A stretch of 64,000 nucleotides of DNA from Bacteroidaceae bacterium (GTDB lineage Bacteria > Bacteroidota > Bacteroidia > Bacteroidales > Bacteroidaceae): the NCBI GenBank assembly GCA_017645305.1, contig JAGCPD010000010.1, positions 266,052 to 330,051 of the forward strand, read 5' to 3'. Under the pieces are notes generated by a model. The model saw only the letters and a program-made list of their open reading frames with translations. It made no database searches and was not told the DNA's origin. The translations under genes and the position numbers were made by a program. Position 1 is the stretch's first letter; the number at the start of each line of letters is the position of its first letter. Below are positions 34,890 through 43,703 of this stretch, piece by piece.

Positions 34890-36743
34890 ATGAGTACATT
34901 TAATGAATTGGGGCTCTGCACAGAGCTCTTGCAAGCTATTGAGGAGCAGGGATATGAGCATCCCATGCCAGTCCAGGAAGCTGTGATTCCTTTTCTGTTG
35001 AACAGAGAGGAGACAGCTGATTTAGTCGCCCTTGCCCAAACGGGAACAGGTAAGACGGCAGCATATGGGTTGCCTATTCTGGAACTGATAAAATCCTCAC
35101 CTAAGAGCGAGAAGACATTACCTTTGGTTGTTATCCTTTCACCTACACGTGAACTCTGCATACAGATTTCCGATGATATGGAGGGGTTTAGAAAGTACCT
35201 GCCCAACCTTACCATCTTACCTGTATATGGCGGTGCCAATATAGAGCCCCAAATAAGGGCTTTGAAGGCAGGGGTAGATATTATTGTGGCAACTCCCGGC
35301 CGTTTGGTTGACCTTATGAAGCGTGGTGCTGCCAACCTTTCACAGATTCAGTATGTGGTGCTGGACGAGGCTGACGAGATGCTCTCCATGGGCTTCCAAG
35401 AAGAGGTTGATGCCATTTTGGAAGGTGTTCCCCAGGAACATCGCACCCTTCTCTTCAGTGCTACCATGAGTCGGGAGATTGAGCGCATCGCCCAAAATTA
35501 CCTAAAAGAAAAGCGTGAGATTCAGGTGGGCAGCAGGAACGAGGGTGCTGAGCACGTCAACCACATTTATTATATGGTTCACGCAAAGGATAAGTATTTG
35601 GCATTGAAGCGTTTGGTGGATTACTATCCGCGTATCTATGCTATCATTTTCTGTAGGACAAGAATGGAAACACAGGAGGTGGCTGATAATCTTATCCGCG
35701 ACGGATATAATGCTGATGCCTTGCACGGCGACCTTTCCCAGCAGCAGCGTGACCTTACCATGCAGAAATTCCGTAAACACCGCACACAGCTGCTAGTAGC
35801 AACAGATGTGGCAGCGCGTGGGCTGGATGTTGACGATCTTACACATGTAATCAACTACGGAATGCCGGACGATGTGGAGAATTATACGCACAGAAGCGGC
35901 CGTACCGGCCGTGCCGGCAAGAAAGGTACCAGTCTCTGTATTATCAATCTTAGGGAGAAAAGCAAAATCCGCCAGATAGAAAAAGTTATCCAGAAGCAGT
36001 TCGAGAAAGGTACACTTCCTGAACCCCGCGAGATTTGCAGCAAGCAACTATATCATGTGATTGACGATATAGAGCGTGTAGAGGTGGATGAAGAGGAGAT
36101 AGCTCCTTTTATGGATGAGGTACAGAAACGCTGGGCCTGGTTGGATAAGGAAGACCTTATAAAGCGTGTCCTCAGTCGTGAGTTCGGCCGTTTCCTGCAA
36201 TATTATGCCAATGCTCCAGAGATAGAAGAGACCTCCTCCCAGCCTTCCCGGGGGGAGGGAAAAGGCTCTCGCCGTAAGGGAGATCGTACCCCAGAGGAGG
36301 GCTATACGCGTCTATTCCTGAATGTCGGAAAGATTGATAAAATGTACGCACGCGAACTGATAGGTCTGATTAACAGTAATGTGAAGGGCGACAAGGTGGA
36401 GATTGGACGTATCGACCTTATGAAGAGCTTTGCCTTTGTGGAAGTTCGCGATGCTGATGCCGACCGTGTTATCAAGGCCATGAAGCATGGTGTGACCGTG
36501 AAGGGACGTAGTGTGGTTGTTGATCGCAGTGAACCTGTGGGCAAACAGAAACCGGCAACAAAAGCTGGTAAGCCCAAGGCAGAAAAAAAATTGAATAAAA
36601 AGGCAGAAAAGAGGTCGGAAAAGAGAATCAGGGAAGATCGTACTCCAAAGTCTGCCCGTACCAAGAAGTTTGAAAAAGCTGACTGGATGCAATTCCTGAA
36701 CCCTGAAGAAGGGTGGGCCCGTAGGAAGCCGAAAAAACATTAA
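34890..36743 (+). CDS. DEAD-box RNA helicase (DeaD/CsdA-like)
   Basis: A 617-residue ATP-dependent RNA helicase for RNA remodelling, typically ribosome assembly and cold adaptation. All core motifs are visible: AQTGTGKT, PTRELCIQ, TPGRLVDL, DEADEM, FSATMS, then ARGLDVDDLTHVI and HRSGRTGRAGK. A linker with PSRGEGKGS, encoded by a G/C-rich palindromic segment (36232-36262), precedes a DbpA-type RNA-binding domain (YTRLFLNVGKIDKMYA to about residue 555). The tail is Lys/Arg-rich. The start at 34890 begins the helicase domain; the 13 codons before it overlap the second promoter-like box. DPP7 follows after 4 nt. Confidence 0.96.
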   Translation: MSTFNELGLCTELLQAIEEQGYEHPMPVQEAVIPFLLNREETADLVALAQTGTGKTAAYGLPILELIKSSPKSEKTLPLVVILSPTRELCIQISDDMEGFRKYLPNLTILPVYGGANIEPQIRALKAGVDIIVATPGRLVDLMKRGAANLSQIQYVVLDEADEMLSMGFQEEVDAILEGVPQEHRTLLFSATMSREIERIAQNYLKEKREIQVGSRNEGAEHVNHIYYMVHAKDKYLALKRLVDYYPRIYAIIFCRTRMETQEVADNLIRDGYNADALHGDLSQQQRDLTMQKFRKHRTQLLVATDVAARGLDVDDLTHVINYGMPDDVENYTHRSGRTGRAGKKGTSLCIINLREKSKIRQIEKVIQKQFEKGTLPEPREICSKQLYHVIDDIERVEVDEEEIAPFMDEVQKRWAWLDKEDLIKRVLSREFGRFLQYYANAPEIEETSSQPSRGEGKGSRRKGDRTPEEGYTRLFLNVGKIDKMYARELIGLINSNVKGDKVEIGRIDLMKSFAFVEVRDADADRVIKAMKHGVTVKGRSVVVDRSEPVGKQKPATKAGKPKAEKKLNKKAEKRSEKRIREDRTPKSARTKKFEKADWMQFLNPEEGWARRKPKKH

Positions 36744-36747
36744 TGGA

Positions 36748-38898
36748 ATGAAAGTAAGAACGTTTCTTTTCTTCCTGCTTCTTGCAGGATTTGCGAGAGC
36801 CGACGAAGGCATGTGGATGCTTAACAGGATAGATGCTAAGACAGCGCAGGCCATGAAGGAACTGGGACTACAGCTAACGCCAAGTGAACTATACAATCCT
36901 GCTGGCGTAAGTCTCAAGGATGCGGTGGTTGATTTTGGCGATTTCTGCTCGGGTGTTGTGGTGAGTCCTAATGGACTGGTATTCACCAACCATCATTGTG
37001 GTTACGGAGCTATCCAAAAGCTCTCTTCTCCGGAAGACGATATCCTGGCCAACGGCTTTGTGGCTCACTCCTATGCAGAGGAAAGGCCTGCTGAAGGTCT
37101 TTTTGTCCGGTTCCTTCTGCGGACAGAGGAATGTAGCACCCGTGTGATGTTAGCGCTGGACAGTATTTATCGTGCCAATCCCGGGGGCGAGCCTCGTAAG
37201 TTAGACAGGGATAACATAGACAGCATCTGTTATGCTATAGAGGAGGATTACCAGAAGGCCAATCCCGGTATGGATTGTCAAGTAAGAAGCTATTACGGTG
37301 GCAATGCCTATTTTGTAAGTATATATAAGGTATATCGCGATATCAGGCTTGTCTTTACTGGCACCAATACCATGGGTAAGTTTGGCGGCGATACGGATAA
37401 TTGGATGTGGCCCCGTCAGACTTGTGACTTCAGTGTGTTCCGCATCTATGCCGACGAGAATGGCGAGCCTGCGGAGTACAGTCCCGACAACAAGCCCCTT
37501 CGTTCCAAAAGATATGCTAAGGTAAGTCTTGACGGCTATCAGCCAGGAGACTACTGTATGACAATAGGATATCCCGGCAGTACCAGCCGTTACCTCAGTT
37601 CATGGGGTATTGACGAACGAGTGAATGCGCGTAACGTCAGTACTATTCAGGTTCGGGGTAGGAAGCAGGAGGTATGGAAGAAGTTTATGGATGCTGACCG
37701 TTCCGTGGGCATCAAATATGCCAGCAAGTGGGCCAGTAGCAGTAATTACTGGAAGAACTCCATCGGGATGAACAAGGCTATTGCTGACCTTGGCGTTATT
37801 GCCCAGAAGCAACGTTTGGAGGAACAGATTAAGCAGTGGTATGACGGCAGGCAGGATTTGAAGGCACGCTTTGGCAATATGTTCGGGGAACTTGAAGAGG
37901 CATATAGGATGCGCAGGGAAGATGTCTATGCACAGGGCTTCTTTAACGAGACATTCAGTAGGGGTATAGAGATTATACGTGTTGCCGGTCAGCTTAATCG
38001 TATGCCTCAGGATGCTGATTCTGTTCAGATAGCTTCCACACGCGAGAGCCTGCAACATTTCTTTAAGGATTATGATGCTATCCTTGACGAGGCTACTACT
38101 GCCGCTCTACTACAGAACTATCGTGAGCAGGTAACGGACAAACAGTATTGGCCTGAGTTCTATCAGGATATAGACAGTCTTTACAATGGTGATTGTGCAG
38201 CCTTTGCACGCGATATCTTCAGCAAGACTGTTTGCAAGGATATCTCATGTCTGGACAAACTCTTGGCAGACAGTGCATTGCGTGAGACCGACCCCATCCT
38301 GCGATATACAGAAGAGACGGAAAACTTTATTCAGTTCCTTTATGGTAAGCAGCGCGAGAACAATAATATCATAGATCACAACGAGCGCCTGCTTACTCAA
38401 GCATTGCTCGAGATGGATCAGGAGGCACCCCATTATAGCGATGCCAACTTTACCATGCGCCTTTCCTATGGATTCATTCAGGACTATACGGCTCAGGGAC
38501 AGCACTTCCAGTATTACACCAATGCCCAGAGTCTGCTCGACAAAGCTGCCCGGCAGGAAGAAATAATGGACTATAAGCTGGAGAAGGATATCATGGAACT
38601 GATGCAGAAGGGCGACTGGGGGCGTTATGCTGACAGGAACACGCATGATATGCATCTCTGTTTTATCTCGAACAATGATATCACAGGTGGAAACTCGGGG
38701 AGCCCCATGTTCAACGGGAAAGGCGAGCTTATTGGTCTGGCCTTCGACGGTAACTGGGAAGCCATGTCTGGTGACATCAGTTTCAACAGTTCCCTGCAGC
38801 GTTGCATAGGTGTGGACATTCGTTTTGTTCTTTTCCTTATTGACAAATGGGGAAAGGCAGATAACCTTATCAAAGAAATTGAACAGTCCACCCCTTAA
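36748..38898 (+). CDS. dpp7: dipeptidyl-peptidase 7-type S46 serine peptidase
   Basis: A 716-residue S46 exopeptidase of asaccharolytic and saccharolytic Bacteroidota, removing dipeptides from the N-terminus of oligopeptides in the periplasm. The signal peptide ends near residue 18. The catalytic His lies in NHHCG (82-85) and the Ser is Ser650 in GGNSGSP. Eighteen residues later is Gly668 in LAFDGNWE: in Porphyromonas DPP7 this position is Gly (hydrophobic P1), while in DPP11 it is Arg (acidic P1). So DPP7 specificity is predicted. It is co-transcribed with the helicase gene despite unrelated function. Confidence 0.93.
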   Translation: MKVRTFLFFLLLAGFARADEGMWMLNRIDAKTAQAMKELGLQLTPSELYNPAGVSLKDAVVDFGDFCSGVVVSPNGLVFTNHHCGYGAIQKLSSPEDDILANGFVAHSYAEERPAEGLFVRFLLRTEECSTRVMLALDSIYRANPGGEPRKLDRDNIDSICYAIEEDYQKANPGMDCQVRSYYGGNAYFVSIYKVYRDIRLVFTGTNTMGKFGGDTDNWMWPRQTCDFSVFRIYADENGEPAEYSPDNKPLRSKRYAKVSLDGYQPGDYCMTIGYPGSTSRYLSSWGIDERVNARNVSTIQVRGRKQEVWKKFMDADRSVGIKYASKWASSSNYWKNSIGMNKAIADLGVIAQKQRLEEQIKQWYDGRQDLKARFGNMFGELEEAYRMRREDVYAQGFFNETFSRGIEIIRVAGQLNRMPQDADSVQIASTRESLQHFFKDYDAILDEATTAALLQNYREQVTDKQYWPEFYQDIDSLYNGDCAAFARDIFSKTVCKDISCLDKLLADSALRETDPILRYTEETENFIQFLYGKQRENNNIIDHNERLLTQALLEMDQEAPHYSDANFTMRLSYGFIQDYTAQGQHFQYYTNAQSLLDKAARQEEIMDYKLEKDIMELMQKGDWGRYADRNTHDMHLCFISNNDITGGNSGSPMFNGKGELIGLAFDGNWEAMSGDISFNSSLQRCIGVDIRFVLFLIDKWGKADNLIKEIEQSTP

Positions 38899-38999
38899 TC
38901 ATTCTCAACTTTGCCACATGCTTGCCACTTTTGTGTTAAATAATGTTTATAACTGATAATATTTATTATAATTATAGGGATAGTTTCAGACATAAAGTC

Positions 39000-39007
39000 T
39001 ATCTTTG
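39000..39007 (+). promoter_or_regulatory. -7 box for the 1518-residue secreted protein
   Basis: TATCTTTG lies 71 nt before the ATG. The leader is A-rich, with little else in the 180-bp gap. Confidence 0.6.
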
Positions 39008-39077
39008 CAAGGTAAAATGTGTATAACCAACTATAAAAACATAAAAATAATACAAACCTTAAAACTTTTTTTTAGCA

Positions 39078-42000
39078 ATGAGAAAACGTTACTTATTTTT
39101 GATGATGTTGTTTGTTCAACTCATCACAACAGGTGGTGTATTTGCTGCAGACCCACCAAAAGCTGAGTATGATGCAGCGATGGCTACCATCAATGATGGT
39201 TCCGCCTATTATATTGTGACGGAAGTAGATGGTATCAAGTTTTATGTTACCGAAACCGGTGACCTGACAGAAGATGAGGACCTTCGTACCCTGTTTGTTC
39301 TCACAAAGACTTCGGGAGGAGCATTGTATGATGTCGGCATCCGTATTGACGGTGGTACGGGAAAGGTCTTTACCAATACCAATCAGGCAAGCGACAAGGC
39401 TGTTCTGGAACCCGGGTCTTTCATCCTTACAGATGCTAACGACCGTAATGACTGGGAAAGACAGGTGTTCTTTATGAATGAAGAGGGCATGATGGCCATT
39501 CGTACCTGTAATACTTCTTATGGCGAGAGCGGATGGAGTGATTGTGGTCGCTGTTTCTGGACTTACAAGGATGACGAAGGATGGATTATCCCCTGCTACA
39601 GTTATGAACCTGCCTATATATGGACGTTGGAAGAACCCGAGGATAGAGTTCAGATAGCAGCTGTACTTCAGGGAACAATAAACACAAAGGTAGGAATTGG
39701 TGAATATACCTATGGTGATTTCTATTATGATGATTTTGATGATGGTGCCGGAATTTTAAGTATAGGAGAAGAGTTCGGTCAGCTTTCAGACCTTGAAAGT
39801 TATAAGAAGTTCAGGGAGATTATTGTACAGATAATGGATTATGTTACTGATTATGAAAAAGATCCGGATGGTGCAGACATTCCAACTTTGGACGAGGCTA
39901 AGGCCATGAAGGCTACCGCAGATTCTTTGTTCCAGGTAGTTCTTGACAGTGAGATTCCTTATGTAATGCCTCAAGATGGCTATTACCGCATTATTGCCCA
40001 CAACCGTTATAAATCAAAATACGATGAGAGCGGGTTTGTTGACAAGGCCATCGCAGCTTCATACGAAAAAGCTCACGAGGGAAAAGCCGTACTTGGCACA
40101 CTCAAAAGAGATATGGCCAACTATGTGTGGAAACTTACCAAAAGTGAAACCGGTGACAGCATCATGATTCAGAATGCTGGTATGGGAACCTATATCAGTC
40201 TTTCGCTTTCTGATAAAAGCGATAATAAGGTTGTTATGACCGAAGACATAACTGATGCAAGTTATGTAATGTTCGACTATGCAGGTATGGATTACGTAGA
40301 GCCGGATGGTGAGGGAGATGACAGGGACATTTTCGCTATCCGTCTTGCCAGCGGAACCAGAGGAAAAGATGGAAGATACATCCATCAAATGAATCACAGC
40401 TCAGTTACTGATAATACTTCTCCATGGGGTAACTATGGTACGGATACCGGTGTGGATCAGGAGTTAGGCTTCTGGATTAGAACCTTTGATACGGGTAGAA
40501 CAACCGATAAGTGGTGCAGTGAGTGGTTCCTTGAGTTTGTACCCGAAGATGAGGTCGCTCAACTCATTGAGGACTTTGAGCCTCTGGTAAATCATGACCT
40601 TTTGGTTCAGAAGAACCAGGAACTGCGCGACAAGGTTGCTGAGTCTATTGCACTTGCCAAGGATGTTACAAAGACCAAGCAGATTACTTCTGCTAATCAG
40701 TTCGACAACCGTTTCGGTGACCCGAGTGAAGGTACTAACCCCGGTAACTTGATTGATGGTGATGCAAGCACCTTCTGGCACACCACATGGCATGGCCTTG
40801 CTGATGGTGTGGATCAGTTCTTCTACTATGGTGAAGGTTACGAAGAAGGTCTTGAATGCCACTACCTCCAGATTTCCGGAATGGAGAACTTGGTTGGTAA
40901 CTGCGAACTCTATCTTAGGGAGAGAGCCAGTGCAAACAACGACCGCGTGAAGACCCTCGTACTCATGGGTACAGACAACCTGAAGAACGAGGATGACGAG
41001 TGGGAAGAGATTTTAAGAGTCACACTTCCTCATGTAGAGGCTGGCGAAGAGAACACTGTTCCCTTCACTGTTGCAGAGGCTTATCCTTATATCCGTCTGT
41101 TTGCTATTGAGGTAGATAGCAAGGAGTATGATTACCGTCAGTTCTGGCATGCAGCTGAGATTCAGCTCTACACTGTAGAGGAGAACCCCAACTCACAGTT
41201 CGTTCTGATGGGTGAGGTTGCTGAGGAATTGGAGAATACCTACAATGCTAACTGTGCAACCCCTGATGCAGACATCACTCCTGATATTTATCAGGCATTG
41301 CTGGATGCATACAATGCGTTCCTTGCTGCTGGTTTGGTTGATCCTGCTGAACTGCGTGATGCTTTGGCTGCATACGCTAAGGTTACAGAAGGTGTTGTAG
41401 AGGGTAAGGAACCTGGTCAGTGGGCAGATTTGACTGTTCCCAATGCATATAATGATTTGTATGCAGAGGTTGAGGCTTACAACAAGGCTGGTAAGTATGA
41501 TGTTGCTCAGATTCACAAGTATGCCGTAATGCTCAAGGCTATGCAGAAGAGTGTTATGGAGCAGGCTAACGGCGTTAAGACCGACAAGTGGTACCGCATC
41601 ATGGCTCCCACAGAGGAGATGTTCGATGCATACGAATTCAGTAAGGAAGGTGTGGACAAGGCCAATGAGCTTGTTGAGGATCAGTGGAATGTATGTGGTA
41701 CATTCGTGGCTCCTGCTCAGGCAGTTACCGAAGAAGTTGCAACTCCCACAGAAGAAAAACCTGATTCTGTGACTAACATGCTTCGTCTTGAGGCTATCGG
41801 TGGTGAAGATCTCCGCGAGTCTAATCGCCTGTTCTTCATGGCAGAAGACGAGATCGAGGATAAGGATGCCAGCATGTTCCGCTTCATTGAGAAAGAGGCA
41901 GAAGGCGTTGACTATGTTCCTCTCTTCCAGGATGCAAAGGAGAACATGGCTATGGCTCTTGACATGAGCACTACTTACACACGTGTTGATACGCTGATTA

Positions 42001-43634
42001 CTAAGGCTTCTCAACTTTCAAGTAATGCAAGCGACGAAGCTGAAGGTAAGGATCTTGGTGCTTTGATTGACAATAATCCCAGCACCTTCTGGCACAGCGA
42101 CTGGCACGTGAAAGTTATTGCTCCTCCATATCTGCAGGTTGCTCTTAACGAACCCGTTTCTGGCCTCATTCAGGTTGACATCGTACGTCGTAACAATGAA
42201 TTCGGCCACATCGTACGCATGTACGTTCAAGGTAGTAATGATGCCGAGACATGGACGAACATCGGATACCTTGAGGCTCCTTACGGTGGCACTGCCGGCG
42301 AATCTGTTACCTGCCAGCCCATCGACCTCGGTGGCGAGTTCAGTTATCTTCGCTTCATCAATACTTGCAGATGGCTTAATGGCGGTGGTAACAGCGCAGA
42401 AATGGATCCCTTCGCAGAACCCAAGAGTGCAGATGAGTATGATAAGACTTGGACTTACTTCCACGCTGCTGAGTTCCAGATTTATACTGTAGAAGCTGAC
42501 AAGGAACTGAGTGCAAGTGCTCAGGCTGTTCTGCAGGCTTACACCGCTGCTAACAAGATTCTCTTGAAGGATGCTACTGCTGAGGACCTCGCTGCTGCTG
42601 CACAGGGTTACAAAGCTTTCCGTTCTGAGTTCAATGCTCAGCAAGGTAAGGCTGTCCTGCCCAATGGCTTAGAGAAGGTTGCTCCTGTCTATGCTCTCCA
42701 GAACAAGGCTACAGGTCTCTTCATTTTCGCTAATGATGGCAAGGGTGGCAACACCAACAACATGTACTTGAAGACTATTCCTACCTTCTTCGATTACAAG
42801 GCTCTTGGCTATGAGAGAGGCTTGATGCACGGCACGAACATCAATGGTTCTAACCCCAACAACCTGCATGTCGGAGAATCCAACCGCAGGCTCTGCACAT
42901 GGGGTTCTACTGAGCCTACCTCTAACTCTGGTCTCGTTATCCGCGAGGCTGACGAAGAGTATGCAGCTCCTGAATCATTCACTTACTACAAGGATATCAA
43001 GCCTGGTCGTATCGCAGACTGGTGCAATAGTGTGACCATCACTCCTGTTGATGCTCCTGAAGAGGCTGTTGCCTACACCGCTGTTGGTCAATATACTGTA
43101 GAAGACGAAGGTGTCTTCCTGGCTTTGAAGGCTATTGAGACCATCGAGGCAGGTCAGCCCGCACTCTACATCTATGGTGATACCACCACCTATGATGCAG
43201 AAGACGACTATGTAGAGCCTGTTCAGTTCACCATGCCTGGAACACCTGAGTTGGTAGTTAAGGGTGATACCATCAACGGCCTTATCGGTACCCTCGTTCC
43301 TCTCACGCTTGATGAATATGAGATTCGCTTCAATGCCAACTATGTAGAAGTTGGAGGCGGTATTACTGCTTGCAGCGCATACATTTCTCTCGACAGTTGC
43401 CCAGAGGTTGATCCCGAAGGAGATTATGACTTCAGTATCTTCCTTGGTGAGGCTGGCGATGATGTTACCGATGGCGTGAAGAATGTTAATACCGCTCTTG
43501 AGAAGATCAGCAAGGCTGGAAATGTTTACAGCATTGACGGCAAGCTGCTCCGCACAGGTGCTACCCTCAACAGCCTGAAGACTTTGGGTAAGGGTATGTA
43601 CATCCTTAACGGTGTAAAGGTACTTGTAAAGTAA
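39078..43634 (+). CDS. large secreted protein with two F5/8C-like modules and a sorting tail
   Basis: A 1518-residue secreted protein; the signal peptide ends VFAADPP. I do not recognise the family as a whole. Two discoidin-like modules are visible at about residues 533-705 and 972-1137: each has a LIDGDASTFWH / LIDNNPSTFWH core and ends with a HAAEIQLYTVE / HAAEFQIYTVE strand. Helical spacers (about 750-870) and related YYRIIA / WYRIMA segments suggest internal duplication. The C-terminus (VYSIDGKLLR...GMYILNGVKVLVK by ends) fits a type IX secretion tail. A strong terminator follows. It probably binds polysaccharide at the surface; no catalytic motif was seen. Confidence 0.8.
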   Translation: MRKRYLFLMMLFVQLITTGGVFAADPPKAEYDAAMATINDGSAYYIVTEVDGIKFYVTETGDLTEDEDLRTLFVLTKTSGGALYDVGIRIDGGTGKVFTNTNQASDKAVLEPGSFILTDANDRNDWERQVFFMNEEGMMAIRTCNTSYGESGWSDCGRCFWTYKDDEGWIIPCYSYEPAYIWTLEEPEDRVQIAAVLQGTINTKVGIGEYTYGDFYYDDFDDGAGILSIGEEFGQLSDLESYKKFREIIVQIMDYVTDYEKDPDGADIPTLDEAKAMKATADSLFQVVLDSEIPYVMPQDGYYRIIAHNRYKSKYDESGFVDKAIAASYEKAHEGKAVLGTLKRDMANYVWKLTKSETGDSIMIQNAGMGTYISLSLSDKSDNKVVMTEDITDASYVMFDYAGMDYVEPDGEGDDRDIFAIRLASGTRGKDGRYIHQMNHSSVTDNTSPWGNYGTDTGVDQELGFWIRTFDTGRTTDKWCSEWFLEFVPEDEVAQLIEDFEPLVNHDLLVQKNQELRDKVAESIALAKDVTKTKQITSANQFDNRFGDPSEGTNPGNLIDGDASTFWHTTWHGLADGVDQFFYYGEGYEEGLECHYLQISGMENLVGNCELYLRERASANNDRVKTLVLMGTDNLKNEDDEWEEILRVTLPHVEAGEENTVPFTVAEAYPYIRLFAIEVDSKEYDYRQFWHAAEIQLYTVEENPNSQFVLMGEVAEELENTYNANCATPDADITPDIYQALLDAYNAFLAAGLVDPAELRDALAAYAKVTEGVVEGKEPGQWADLTVPNAYNDLYAEVEAYNKAGKYDVAQIHKYAVMLKAMQKSVMEQANGVKTDKWYRIMAPTEEMFDAYEFSKEGVDKANELVEDQWNVCGTFVAPAQAVTEEVATPTEEKPDSVTNMLRLEAIGGEDLRESNRLFFMAEDEIEDKDASMFRFIEKEAEGVDYVPLFQDAKENMAMALDMSTTYTRVDTLITKASQLSSNASDEAEGKDLGALIDNNPSTFWHSDWHVKVIAPPYLQVALNEPVSGLIQVDIVRRNNEFGHIVRMYVQGSNDAETWTNIGYLEAPYGGTAGESVTCQPIDLGGEFSYLRFINTCRWLNGGGNSAEMDPFAEPKSADEYDKTWTYFHAAEFQIYTVEADKELSASAQAVLQAYTAANKILLKDATAEDLAAAAQGYKAFRSEFNAQQGKAVLPNGLEKVAPVYALQNKATGLFIFANDGKGGNTNNMYLKTIPTFFDYKALGYERGLMHGTNINGSNPNNLHVGESNRRLCTWGSTEPTSNSGLVIREADEEYAAPESFTYYKDIKPGRIADWCNSVTITPVDAPEEAVAYTAVGQYTVEDEGVFLALKAIETIEAGQPALYIYGDTTTYDAEDDYVEPVQFTMPGTPELVVKGDTINGLIGTLVPLTLDEYEIRFNANYVEVGGGITACSAYISLDSCPEVDPEGDYDFSIFLGEAGDDVTDGVKNVNTALEKISKAGNVYSIDGKLLRTGATLNSLKTLGKGMYILNGVKVLVK

Positions 43635-43651
43635 ATAACCAATGAATATGT

Positions 43652-43689
43652 GAGGGAGTTTTTGGCAGAGTCCAAAGACTCCCTCTTTT
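43652..43689 (+). terminator. strong intrinsic terminator
   Basis: GAGGGAGT pairs with ACTCCCTC (43652-43659 with 43678-43685), extended by TTTGG with CCAAA inside, and is followed by TTTTA. It closes the transcript of the 1518-residue protein. Confidence 0.85.
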
Positions 43690-43703
43690 AGTATATTTAT
43701 AAT

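Noticed and set aside
34706..35335. N-terminal 210-residue extension of the porin gene.
   Set aside because: It is antisense to the helicase gene, lies upstream of the promoter box and precedes an obvious signal peptide.
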